Origin: Kitasatospora cineracea
GTDB lineage: Bacteria; Actinomycetota; Actinomycetes; Streptomycetales; Streptomycetaceae
Direction of reading: 5' to 3'
DNA: 64,000 nucleotides
NCBI RefSeq assembly: GCF_003751605.1
Contig: NZ_RJVJ01000003.1
Location: 620,001 to 684,000, forward strand
Positions 41,683 through 49,957 of the stretch are shown piece after piece. Under the pieces are notes generated by a model. It made no database searches. It was given only the letters and a program-made list of their open reading frames with translations, and was not told the origin of the DNA. A program made the position numbers and the translations under genes. The first letter of the stretch is position 1. Each line of letters begins with the position of its first letter.

Positions 41683-41714
41683 CCTGGTACCAGGAGCCTG
41701 CCGATACGGGTACC
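41683..41714. promoter_or_regulatory. Paired GGTACC palindromes between exporter and regulator
   Basis: CCTGGTACCAGG (41683-41694) is a perfect 12-bp palindrome. A second GGTACC (41709-41714) is centred 23 bp away. Both lie in the short divergent promoter region of the MFS and XRE genes. Confidence 0.6.
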
Positions 41715-41758
41715 GGCACCACCTGGATCCACCCGCCGCGAGCCGCGACACTGGTGCG

Positions 41759-42649
41759 GTGACCTCCTCGACGTCCGACCGCAGCGCCCTCGGCGCCTTC
41801 CTGCGCGCCCGCCGCGCCCGCCTCACCCCCGGCGACGTGGGCCTGCCCGCGGCCGGCCGCCGCCGCACACCCGGCCTGCGGCGCGAGGAGGTCGCGCAGC
41901 TCGCCGGCGTCGGGGTCACCTGGTACACCTGGCTCGAACAGGGCCGGGCCAAGAACGCGTCCGACCAGGTCCTGGACGCGGTCGCGCGCGTCCTGCGCCT
42001 GGACGCCGCCGAGCACCGGCACCTGATGGTGCTCGCGGGCCGCGGCACGGCCGCCGAGCCGGGACCGCCGGTGGACCTGCGCCCCGAACAGACCGCCCTG
42101 CTGGCCAAACTGCTGCCGTACCCGGCCGCCGTGCAGACCGACTGCTACGACCTGGTCGCGGCCAACCGCACCTACCGCTACCTGTTCGCCGACCTGGACG
42201 CGTACCCGGTCGAGGAACGCAACTGCGCCTGGCTGATGTTTACCGAACCGAGCTGGCGCAACAGCCTGCTCGACGAGGACACCGTCCTGCGCGAGATCAC
42301 CGCGAAGCTCCGCACCCGCCAGCCCGAACACCGCGACGACCCCCGCTGGAACGCCCTGATCACCCGGCTGCGCCAGGAGTCGCCGGACTTCGTGCGGCAC
42401 TGGGAGTCGTACGAAGTCGTGGGCGACCGCACCCAGCTGCGCCGCTACCAGTCCCCGCGCGTCGGCACCCTCGACGTCCAGTTCCAGAGCCTGTGGCTGG
42501 ACCGGGCCCGGGACGCCCGGATCGTCGTCATGACCCCCACCGACACCGCCACCACCCAACGCCTGGAACGCCTCGACTCCCTGGTCGGCGCCGCTCCGGC
42601 CTGGACCTCCCGCGACGACTCCGCCGACAACGCGGCCACCGGCGCCTGA
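41759..42649 (+). CDS. XRE-family regulator with MmyB-like ligand domain
   Basis: The 296-residue protein starts at GTG 41759. Residues about 8-75 form the helix-turn-helix, LGAFLRARRARLTPGDVGLP, RRTPGLRREEVAQLAGVGVT, WYTWLEQGRAKN. The remaining 200 residues carry the MmyB-type PAS-like domain, PYPAAVQTDCYDLVAANRTY, FTEPSWRNSLLDEDTVLREI, WESYEVVGDRTQLRRYQSP. This family often controls adjacent oxidoreductases or exporters. The divergent MFS gene is the obvious target. Confidence 0.9.
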   Translation: MTSSTSDRSALGAFLRARRARLTPGDVGLPAAGRRRTPGLRREEVAQLAGVGVTWYTWLEQGRAKNASDQVLDAVARVLRLDAAEHRHLMVLAGRGTAAEPGPPVDLRPEQTALLAKLLPYPAAVQTDCYDLVAANRTYRYLFADLDAYPVEERNCAWLMFTEPSWRNSLLDEDTVLREITAKLRTRQPEHRDDPRWNALITRLRQESPDFVRHWESYEVVGDRTQLRRYQSPRVGTLDVQFQSLWLDRARDARIVVMTPTDTATTQRLERLDSLVGAAPAWTSRDDSADNAATGA

Positions 42650-43065
42650 CCCCACCGCCCCGGGCCCCGCTCCCCGCTCCTCGCTCCCCGCCCTCGGCCC
42701 CCGGCTCGGTCGGCTCCGGGCGACACCTCGGCAGCACCGATTCCGGTCGCGCCGTCTCTGGGCGCCCGGGCCGCACCGGTCGGTGACCGGAGGCCATCTG
42801 CAGGGCGTCGTCCGCACGACCGGGACCGGTGCCGCCACGTGCAGGCCGTCGGGGCGCCTCCGTTCCCGAGCGGGTGGGGGTGCGGGAGGACCCCGGGGGA
42901 GTGGCGGGTCCGTCCGTTCGGCGGCCACCCGTGCGGCCGCACCGTTCGGCCGTCGGAGGGCCGGAGGCGGGGCCGTCCGAGGGGATGTCAGCGCGTCGTG
43001 GGTTCGTGGACAACGGGTCGTGACGAGACTCGGGCGTCTCGTTCCCACTCGCCGAGAGGACCCAG
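42650..43065. other. Gene-free stretch before the SpaA-repeat gene
   Basis: These 416 bases hold no convincing gene on either strand. The left part is rich in CCCCGCTCC-like repeats; the right part must contain the promoter and a GAGAGG ribosome site of the following GTG. No palindrome was judged significant. Confidence 0.5.
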
Positions 43066-45564
43066 GTGGCAGCAGATCAGCATGTGTCGCCCGTACGGAG
43101 AAGACGATGGCTGGGCCGGGTGCTGAGCACCGGCCTCGCCGCGACACTCGTACCGTTCGGACTGGCCGGTGTCGGCCCGGGGGCCTGGGCCGCCGGGCTC
43201 CCCGGTGGCCTCGGGCCGTGCCTGGGGGCGGACTGCCCGGCGACGTTCCCGCCGGTGAACAACGGGCCCTTCGCGGGCCGCGACGCCAACATCAACGTGT
43301 TCGTCGGCGGCGACTTCAACGTCACCGGGTCGGCCGCGGAGGCCGAGGGCAAGGTGGTGACGCTCGGCAACTTCTCGCAGAACAAGGCAGCGGGCGTCAG
43401 CGCCGTCTACAACGTCGGCATCGCGGGCGTCGGCTCGCGCGTCCCGCCGCCGGACGGCTCGGACTTCCTCACCACCGGCGGCAACGTCACCGTCGCCCAG
43501 GGCCAGCGGCTGATCGCGGAAGGCGGCGTCGTCCGGCACGCGGGTACGGTCAGCGGCACCGTCGAGGGCACCGTCGTCCAGGATGCGCAGGCCGTCGCCG
43601 CCTACACCCCGCTGCGCAGTCAGTTGCAGGCGGCCAGCGAGTGCTACGCCGGCACCGGGACGCCACGGCCCGCCACGGGGACCGCGGTCAACCAGAGCTT
43701 CCAGACGCTGTTCACCGGTGACGGCACGTCAGCGCTCCAGGTCTTCAACGTGGACTTCGACCTCACCACGAGCGGTGGCGCCCAACAGGGCATCGTGTTC
43801 CAGAACATCCCCGCCAACGCGACCGTGCTGGTCAACCTGACCGGTGCGGCCCGCACCGTCAGCACCTTCAGCGGCGGCATCGACGACACCGACCCGCTCA
43901 ACCAGCTGCGCGAGCGCCTGCTGTGGAACGTCCCGACCGCCGGCTCCGTCACCTTCACCGGCACCGGCCAGTTCCAGGGCAGCATCCTGGTGGGCAACCC
44001 GGCCAGCACGACCACCGTCAACATGCCCGGCCTGAACGGCCGTTTCTTCAGCACCGGAACCCTGGACCACACCTCCGGCGGCTCGGGCGGCACCGGCACC
44101 GAGATCCACGCCTACCCGTTCAACGGCGACCTCCCCACCTGCGGCACGCCCACCCCCACCGCATCGACCTCGGTCACCAAGGTGGACTCGGCGAGCAACG
44201 CCCCGCTGGCGGGCGCGGTGTTCCAGCTGTGGCGGGAGACCAACGACATCCCGGGCCTGCAGACCACGGGGGCGAATCCGGACACGGTGGTCGGATCGCC
44301 GTGCACCACGCCGGTCAGTGGGCAGTGCTCCGCCACCGGTCTGCCGCTGGGTACGTACTACTGGCAGGAGACCGCGGCCCCGCCCGGTTACGACCTGCCG
44401 GTGCAGGACGTGAGCACGGTCGTGCTCGGTACGGACGGTCAGGACGTTCCGGTGACCGTCCAGGACACCAAGTCGCCCGTCCCGCTCGGCTCCACCACCG
44501 TCACCAAGGTGGACGCGGCGAGCAACGCCCCGCTGGCGGGTGCGGTGTTCCAGCTGTGGCGGGAGACCAACGGCGTTCCGGGCCTGCAGGCCACCGGGAT
44601 CAACGCGGACACCGCGGTCGGGTCGCCGTGCACCACGCCGGTCAGTGGGCAGTGCTCTGCTGCCGGTCTGCCGCTGGGTACGTACTACTGGCAGGAGACG
44701 GCGGCCCCGCCCGGTTACGACCTGCCCGCCCAGCGGGTGGCCACGGTCGTGCTCGGCACCGACGGCCAGGACGTCCCGGTGACCGTGCGAGACAGCCGGA
44801 CGCCGGACGCCACCGGATCCACCGGCGTGACCAAGCTGGACGCGGGGACCGGCCGACCGCTGGCCGGTGCGGTGTTCCAGCTGTGGCGGGAGACCAACGG
44901 TGTTCCGGGCCTGCAGGCCACGGGAGCGGACGCGGACACCGCAGTCGGCCCGCCGTGCACCACCCCCGCCACCGGTGGCTGCCGGGCGGCCGGCCTGCCG
45001 CTCGGCACCTACTACTGGCAGGAGGTGTCGGCGCCCGATGGCTACGACCTGCCCGCCGAACCAGTGACCACGGCCGTCATCGCCGCCGCCGGGCAGAACG
45101 TGCCGGTCGTGGTGAAGGACGCCCGGACGCCGGAGAAGGGATCGGGCGCGACGAAGGTGACCAAGGTCGACGCCGAGACCGGCGAGCCGCTGGCCGGTGC
45201 GGTGTTCCAGCTGTGGCGCGAGACCAACGGCCACCCCGGTCTCCAGACGCTCGGCGCCAACGCCGACACCAAGGTCGGCGAGCCCTGCACCACCGGCGAC
45301 GACGGCGTCTGCGCGGCGCAGGACCTCCCCCTCGGCACCTACTACTGGCAGGAGGTGTCGGCGCCGGACGGCTACGCCCTGCCGGCCGACCCGGTGACCG
45401 AGGTCGTACTCACCAAGGACTGCCCGTGCGTCGAGGTCGCGGTGAAGGACACCCGCCTCTGCCCGCCCAAGCCCTGCCCGCCCAAGCCCTGCCCGCCCAA
45501 GCCCTGCCCGCCCAAGGGCGACCACGGTCCGAACAAGCCGTGGGACCGACCCCGTGAGAGCTGA
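43066..45564 (+). CDS. Choice-of-anchor A surface protein with four SpaA-type repeats
   Basis: The 832-residue precursor starts at GTG 43066 with a long Arg-rich n-region and signal peptide to about residue 42 (GAWAAG). Residues about 55-350 match choice-of-anchor A domains (GRDANINVFVGGDFNVTG, TFSGGIDDTDPLNQLRERLL, VTFTGTGQFQGSILVGNPAS, GLNGRFF). Residues about 366-795 are four prealbumin-like SpaA repeats of 108-110 residues, each with LAGAVFQLWRETN, a Cys pair, and LPLGTYYWQE. The tail has CPPKP repeated three times. No LPxTG sorting signal or C-terminal membrane helix is present, so it is probably secreted or bound by the Cys/Pro tail. Isopeptide bonds are likely by analogy with pilins. 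Confidence 0.87.
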   Translation: MAADQHVSPVRRRRWLGRVLSTGLAATLVPFGLAGVGPGAWAAGLPGGLGPCLGADCPATFPPVNNGPFAGRDANINVFVGGDFNVTGSAAEAEGKVVTLGNFSQNKAAGVSAVYNVGIAGVGSRVPPPDGSDFLTTGGNVTVAQGQRLIAEGGVVRHAGTVSGTVEGTVVQDAQAVAAYTPLRSQLQAASECYAGTGTPRPATGTAVNQSFQTLFTGDGTSALQVFNVDFDLTTSGGAQQGIVFQNIPANATVLVNLTGAARTVSTFSGGIDDTDPLNQLRERLLWNVPTAGSVTFTGTGQFQGSILVGNPASTTTVNMPGLNGRFFSTGTLDHTSGGSGGTGTEIHAYPFNGDLPTCGTPTPTASTSVTKVDSASNAPLAGAVFQLWRETNDIPGLQTTGANPDTVVGSPCTTPVSGQCSATGLPLGTYYWQETAAPPGYDLPVQDVSTVVLGTDGQDVPVTVQDTKSPVPLGSTTVTKVDAASNAPLAGAVFQLWRETNGVPGLQATGINADTAVGSPCTTPVSGQCSAAGLPLGTYYWQETAAPPGYDLPAQRVATVVLGTDGQDVPVTVRDSRTPDATGSTGVTKLDAGTGRPLAGAVFQLWRETNGVPGLQATGADADTAVGPPCTTPATGGCRAAGLPLGTYYWQEVSAPDGYDLPAEPVTTAVIAAAGQNVPVVVKDARTPEKGSGATKVTKVDAETGEPLAGAVFQLWRETNGHPGLQTLGANADTKVGEPCTTGDDGVCAAQDLPLGTYYWQEVSAPDGYALPADPVTEVVLTKDCPCVEVAVKDTRLCPPKPCPPKPCPPKPCPPKGDHGPNKPWDRPRES
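44161..45450 (+). repeat. Four tandem 324-330-bp SpaA-coding repeats
   Basis: Copies begin near 44164, 44488, 44818 and 45148. The segment encoding GAVFQLWRETN is nearly identical in all four at DNA level, spaced 327, 327 and 330 bp apart. Such arrays can gain or lose units by recombination. Confidence 0.85.
45460..45516 (+). repeat. 15-bp tandem repeat encoding CPPKP
   Basis: TGCCCGCCCAAGCCC repeats three times from 45460 and ends in a partial fourth unit. It encodes the Cys-Pro-rich tail of the surface protein. Confidence 0.85.
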
Positions 45565-45591
45565 CGGGTAGTCACACCGCGTGCAGGAGAG

Positions 45592-45623
45592 GTGCCCTGG
45601 CCCGCCGTAGCGGGCCAGGGCAC
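45592..45623. terminator. Bidirectional hairpin terminator
   Basis: GTGCCCTGGCCCGC (45592-45605) is perfectly complementary to GCGGGCCAGGGCAC (45610-45623) with a 4-base loop, between the convergent SpaA gene and methyltransferase gene. Confidence 0.88.
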
Positions 45624-45658
45624 TCCGCTGTCGCCGTCCAGCCGCACTCCGCGGCCCG

Positions 45659-46468
45659 CTACGCCGGCGTCCTGCGGCAGGGGCGGCGGGCCGCCGACAG
45701 CTCCGGATGCGGGGAGGGGACGAACTCCAGCCCCGCCCGCGTGACCTCCGCCGCCAGTGCCGCGGGCTCCAGCGGCCACATCGAGAACGCCTCCCCGGCG
45801 CTGCGCACCGTCCGGCCCTCCCGCTCGACCCGGTAGTCGAAGACCATCCGCAGCACGCCGCGGTCGGGCACCCGGCGGACGTCCGCCCGGTAGCTCTCGG
45901 TGCCCAGCCGTACCGGGCCGAGAGCCGGCAAGTCCTCCGCCGCGGAAGGGAGTTCCGTCGGCGGAGGATCGAACAGCAGCAGCCCTCCGGGCACCAGCGC
46001 CCCGGCTGCCGCCCGCCACAGCGCGCGTCGCGCGGCCGGCTCCACGCAGCCGACCACGTTGGCCGCCACCGCCAGGTCGGCGACCTCGACCAGCCCGGCC
46101 TCCTCGGCCCGGCCCGGGTGGACCGTCAGCCGGGCCCGCCGGTCCGCGCCCAGCGCCGCCGCCCGGGACATCAGCACCGTCCGCATCGCCGGGGCGGGCT
46201 CGACGGCGTGCACCGGCACGCCCGAGGACTCTAGCAGCACTTCGGTGACGAGCCCGGTGCCCGCGCCGAAGTCGACGATCCCCTGCCGGGCCCGGCCGGC
46301 CGCGGCGGCGAACCACCGCCGGGCCCGCCGCCGGTCGCCCTCCGCCTGCAACAGGTCGTAGAACTCGGCGCTGACGGCGTAGTCGCTCTCCTGCGGTGCG
46401 CTCGTGCCGGCCGCCGCCCTGCCGGGTCGGGCCGGGGCAGGGCCGGGAGCGCGGGTGTCATCCGCCAT
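45659..46468 (-). CDS. Class I SAM-dependent methyltransferase
   Basis: The 269-residue protein has the SAM motif I IVDFGAGTGLVTEVLLESS near residue 65, an acidic motif in VHAVEPAPAMR and motif LVPGGLLLFDPPP. It begins with an Ala/Pro-rich 30-residue extension and DYAVSAEFYDLLQAEGD, typical of small-molecule methyltransferases. Its start overlaps the end of the ThDP gene by 11 bases, so it is the third gene of that operon. The acceptor is unknown. Confidence 0.85.
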   Translation of the reverse strand: MADDTRAPGPAPARPGRAAAGTSAPQESDYAVSAEFYDLLQAEGDRRRARRWFAAAAGRARQGIVDFGAGTGLVTEVLLESSGVPVHAVEPAPAMRTVLMSRAAALGADRRARLTVHPGRAEEAGLVEVADLAVAANVVGCVEPAARRALWRAAAGALVPGGLLLFDPPPTELPSAAEDLPALGPVRLGTESYRADVRRVPDRGVLRMVFDYRVEREGRTVRSAGEAFSMWPLEPAALAAEVTRAGLEFVPSPHPELSAARRPCRRTPA

Positions 46469-48185
46469 GGCTGCGCAGCGTCTCCTTGACCTTGGCGATG
46501 GCGAAGCCCCAGCCCTGTTCGACGGTCGGCTTCGCCGGGACGGCGATCTCCTGCGGGTTGGTCAGCACGTCCAGCAGCACCGGCCCGGGCGTGTCGAAGG
46601 CCCGCCGGACGCCGTCCGCCAGCTGGTCGGGGCCGGTGACCCGGATGCCGGTCAGGCCGAGCGCGTTCGCCACCGCCGCGAAGTCCGGATTGTCCAGTTC
46701 GGTGCCGAACTCGGGCAGCCCCGACTGCTCCTGTTCCAGTTTGACCATGCCGAGCCGCCGGTTGTCGAACACCACCAGCTTCACCGGCAGCCGGTACGTC
46801 CTGATCGTCATCAGGTCGCCGAGCAGCATGCTCAGCCCGCCGTCCCCGCAGAACGCCACCACCTGCCGCTCCGGGAAGAGCAGTTGGGCACCGAGCGCCT
46901 GCGGCATGGCGTTGGCCATCGAGCCCAGGTTGTACGAGCCCAACAGCCTCCGCCCCCCGCGCATCGTCACGAAGCGCGACAGCCAGACGGTCGCCATGCC
47001 GGTGTCGGAGGTGAACACCGCGTCGTCGGCGGCCACCGCGTCCACGGCCGCCGCCAGCGCCTCCGGGCGGACGTCGCCGTCGCGGTTGTCGAACGCGCTG
47101 CGCAGCCTGCCCAGCAGGCGGTGGTCGTGCCGGGCGTCGGCCAGTTCGCGCTGGCCCTCCTGCCAGTCGGCGAACCGCCCGAGCGCCCCGTCCAGGTGCG
47201 AGCGGTCCTCCACGGCGTCCAGCAGCGGCAGCAACGCGCGCAGGGTGGCCGCGGTGTCGCCCGCCAGGCCGACGTCCACCGGCGTGCGGCGGCCGAGGTG
47301 GCGCTCGTCCAGGTCGATCTGCACGGCCTTGCAGCCCTCCGGGTACCAGTCGCGGTACGGGAAGTCGGTGCCGAGCATGACCAGCGTGTCGCAGGAGTCC
47401 AGGGCGTGGGCGGCCGCCGGGTTGCCGATCAGGCCGGTCTGGCCGACCTGGTACGGGTTGTCGTCCTCGAAGCCCTCCTTGGCCTTCAGGGTGAGCACCA
47501 TCGGCGCGGCCAGCCGCCCGGCCAGCTCCCGCACCTCCGGCCCGGCCCCCCGGGCACCCCGGCCGACCAGCAGCGTCACCCGCTCCCCGGCGTTGATCAG
47601 CTCGGCGGCCCGCCGGACGCCCTCGTCGTCGGCCCGGGTCACCGGACGGGTGCGCGGGAAGCGCGCCGCCCGGTCGTCGGCCAGTTCCCGCTCGCCCAGG
47701 TCGCCGGGCACGGTTAGCACCGCCACGCCCCGCTCGGCCAGCGCCGCGCGCACCGCCGCCTCCAGCAGCCGGGGCAGCTGGTCGGGGGAGGAGACGGTGG
47801 CCCGGAACACCGCGACGTCCCGGAACAGCAGGTCGTTGTCGACCTCCTGGAAGTAGTCGCCGCCGATCTCCGCCGACGGCACCTGCCCGGCGATCGCCAG
47901 CACCGGCGTGCGGCTCTTCGCCGCGTCGTACAGGCCGTTCAGCAGGTGCACCGACCCGGGGCCGACGGTGCCCATGCACACGCCCAGGTTCCCGGACAGC
48001 TGCGACTGGGCGCCGGCCGCGAAGGCCGCCGCCTCCTCGTGCCGGCAGCCCACCCACTCGACGCCCTCGGTGGTGCGGATGGCGTCCGTCAGCGGGTTCA
48101 GGGCGTCGCCGACCACGCCGAAGACGTGCCTCACCTCCAACTCCCGGAGGGCGTCGACGATCACGCGGGCCACGGTCCGTGCCAC
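46458..48185 (-). CDS. ThDP-dependent pyruvate oxidase/dehydrogenase-like enzyme (PoxB type)
   Basis: The 575-residue protein starts at GTG 48185 with AGGAG six bases before it. Domains are Pyr (1-175, VRHVFGVVGDALNPLTDAIR and ThDP Glu in CRHEEAAAFAAGA), central FAD/nucleotide-type (about 190-340, LLVGRGARGAGPEV, DTLVMLGTDFPYRDWYPEG) and PP (about 370-540, FCGDGGLSMLLGDLMTIRTY and VVFDNRRLGMVKLEQE). This is the PoxB/acetolactate-synthase-like architecture; the PoxB C-terminal membrane helix is short or absent here. It decarboxylates pyruvate or a related 2-oxo acid. The upstream membrane flavoprotein is a possible electron partner. Confidence 0.85.
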   Translation of the reverse strand: MARTVARVIVDALRELEVRHVFGVVGDALNPLTDAIRTTEGVEWVGCRHEEAAAFAAGAQSQLSGNLGVCMGTVGPGSVHLLNGLYDAAKSRTPVLAIAGQVPSAEIGGDYFQEVDNDLLFRDVAVFRATVSSPDQLPRLLEAAVRAALAERGVAVLTVPGDLGERELADDRAARFPRTRPVTRADDEGVRRAAELINAGERVTLLVGRGARGAGPEVRELAGRLAAPMVLTLKAKEGFEDDNPYQVGQTGLIGNPAAAHALDSCDTLVMLGTDFPYRDWYPEGCKAVQIDLDERHLGRRTPVDVGLAGDTAATLRALLPLLDAVEDRSHLDGALGRFADWQEGQRELADARHDHRLLGRLRSAFDNRDGDVRPEALAAAVDAVAADDAVFTSDTGMATVWLSRFVTMRGGRRLLGSYNLGSMANAMPQALGAQLLFPERQVVAFCGDGGLSMLLGDLMTIRTYRLPVKLVVFDNRRLGMVKLEQEQSGLPEFGTELDNPDFAAVANALGLTGIRVTGPDQLADGVRRAFDTPGPVLLDVLTNPQEIAVPAKPTVEQGWGFAIAKVKETLRSHGG

Positions 48186-48247
48186 GGGGAGCTCCTTCTG
48201 CGAACAGGGGTGCGGGGATACGGGGGAGTAGGGGGGGCGGGGGGCGT

Positions 48248-49831
48248 TCAGACGGTGAAGCAGTCGGGATCGGCCTCGTGCCAGTCCCGGGCCCAGGACT
48301 CCGGCGGGCCGTCCAGCAGCCGGCCCGCCGCCATCGGCGGATGGAGGTCCGCGTAGGAGCGGACGGTCCGCTGGTCGAGGCGGCGGCGCAGCATCCGCGG
48401 GTGCAGGCCGGACGGGTCGTCCACGCCCATCGCCGCCATGATCTGCAGGGCGCTTTTGACGGTCGCCTCCTGGTAGCGGGCGACCCGCTGCGACTTGTCG
48501 CCCACGTGCAGGGCCCGGGCCCGGCGGGGGTCCTGGGTGGCCACGCCGACCGGGCAGGTGTTGGTGTGGCAGCGCTGCGCCTGGATGCAGCCGAGCGCGA
48601 ACATCATGGCCCGCGCCGCGTTGGTGTAGTCGGCGCCCTGGACCAGCCGCTTCACCAGGTCGCTGCCGGTGGCGACCTTGCCGCTGGCGCCGATCCGGAC
48701 CCGGTCCCGCAGCCCGGTGCCCAGCAGCGCGTCGTGCACCGTCAACAGGCCCTCGGTGAGCGGCACCCCGAGGTGGTCGGCGAACTCCAGCGGGGCCGCG
48801 CCGGTGCCGCCCTCGGCGCCGTCCACCACGATGAAGTCCGGGGTGACGCCCTCCGACAGCATGGCCTTGCACACCGCCAGGAACTGCTGCCGCGAGCCGA
48901 CGCACAGCTTGAAGCCGACCGGTTTGCCGTCCGCCAGCTCCCGCATCCGGGCCAGGAACAGCACCAGTTCGCGCGGCGTGGAGAACACCCGGTGGTACGG
49001 CGGCGAGACGACCGTCTCGCCCTGCGGCACGCCGCGCACCCGGGCGATCTCGGCGTTGACCTTCGGACCGGGCAGCACGCCGCCGATGCCGGGCTTGGCG
49101 CCCTGGCCGAGCTTCAACGACACGCACCTGACCTGCGGGTGCGCGGCCTTCTCGGCGAACTGCGCCGGATCGAAGCCGCCGTCCCCCGTGCGGCAGCCGA
49201 AGTACCCGGTGCCGATCTCCCAGACCAGGTCGCCGCCCGGCCGCAGGTGGTACTCCGACAGGCCGCCCTCCCCGGTGTCGTGCGCGAAGCCGCCCAGCGC
49301 CGCGCCCGTGTTCAGCGCCAGCACCGCATTGGCCGACAGCGAGCCGAAGCTCATCGCCGAGACGTTCAGCAGCGCCATGTCGTACGGCCGGGTGCAGTCC
49401 GGCCCGCCGACCCGCACCCGCGGAGCCTCCTCGGGCACCGCGACCGGGGCCAGCGACGGGACGAGGAACTCCCGGCCGGGCTCGTACAGGTCCAGCTCGG
49501 TGCCGAACGGCTCCTCGGCGTCGGTGCCCTTGGCCCGCTGGTAGACGATGCTCCGGGTGTCCCGGTCGAACGGGCGGCCGTCCACGTTCCGTTCGACGAA
49601 GTACTGCTGCACTTCCGGCCGGACGTCCTCCAGGGCGAACCGCAGGTGCCCCAGCACCGGGTAGTTGCGCAGCACCGAGTGCCGGACCTGCAGCACGTCG
49701 GCGACCGCCAGGGCCGCCAGCGCCAGCAGCGGCGCCGCCGCGAACCACCACCACGGCGACACCGCCACCGCCACTGCCACGGCCGCCGCCGCTCCGCCCA
49801 CCAGCCAGGCCACCCACAGGAATCTCAGCAC
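48248..49831 (-). CDS. FMN-binding glutamate-synthase-family protein (membrane-anchored)
   Basis: The 527-residue protein has two N-terminal membrane helices (LWVAWLVGGAAAAVAVAVAV and WWWFAAAPLLALAALAVADV). The rest is the GOGAT FMN domain: MSFGSLSANAVLALNTGAAL, GEGGLSEYHL, CVSLKLGQGAKPGIGGVLPG, FIVVDGAEGGTGAAPLEFAD and the Fe-S-type cysteines in GCIQAQRCHTNTCPVGVATQ. No glutaminase domain is present. Stand-alone members of this family have no assigned reaction. It is first in an operon with the PoxB-like and methyltransferase genes (62-base gap). Confidence 0.88.
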   Translation of the reverse strand: MLRFLWVAWLVGGAAAAVAVAVAVSPWWWFAAAPLLALAALAVADVLQVRHSVLRNYPVLGHLRFALEDVRPEVQQYFVERNVDGRPFDRDTRSIVYQRAKGTDAEEPFGTELDLYEPGREFLVPSLAPVAVPEEAPRVRVGGPDCTRPYDMALLNVSAMSFGSLSANAVLALNTGAALGGFAHDTGEGGLSEYHLRPGGDLVWEIGTGYFGCRTGDGGFDPAQFAEKAAHPQVRCVSLKLGQGAKPGIGGVLPGPKVNAEIARVRGVPQGETVVSPPYHRVFSTPRELVLFLARMRELADGKPVGFKLCVGSRQQFLAVCKAMLSEGVTPDFIVVDGAEGGTGAAPLEFADHLGVPLTEGLLTVHDALLGTGLRDRVRIGASGKVATGSDLVKRLVQGADYTNAARAMMFALGCIQAQRCHTNTCPVGVATQDPRRARALHVGDKSQRVARYQEATVKSALQIMAAMGVDDPSGLHPRMLRRRLDQRTVRSYADLHPPMAAGRLLDGPPESWARDWHEADPDCFTV

Positions 49832-49874
49832 GGCCGCCGTCTAACCCGGATCGCCCGACCCCAGTCCTCCCCGC

Positions 49875-49922
49875 CCCCGGACGGGGGGTGCCCCGGACGG
49901 GGGGTGCCCCGGACGGGGGTTG
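49875..49922. repeat. 16-bp tandem repeat, three units
   Basis: CCCCGGACGGGGGGTG occurs three times without gaps; the last unit ends in GTTG and supplies the first bases of the TTGACC promoter element. It lies between the divergent GOGAT-like and hydrolase genes. Confidence 0.85.
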
Positions 49923-49950
49923 ACCTTGACCCTGGGTCAATCCCGAAGCT
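49920..49950 (+). promoter_or_regulatory. MerR-type promoter with perfect operator, probably leaderless
   Basis: TTGACC (49920-49925) is followed by the perfect 7-1-7 palindrome TTGACCCTGGGTCAA (49926-49940) and a weak -10 GAAGCT (49945-49950) at the 19-base spacing typical of MerR promoters. Transcription would start about at the ATG 49958, so the mRNA would be leaderless. Confidence 0.65.
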
Positions 49951-49957
49951 GGAAGCC

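Noticed and set aside
41657..43147. N-terminal extension of the MFS gene up to 43147
   Set aside because: The extension overlaps the XRE gene on the opposite strand and has no transporter features. The MFS fold begins at the ATG 41656.
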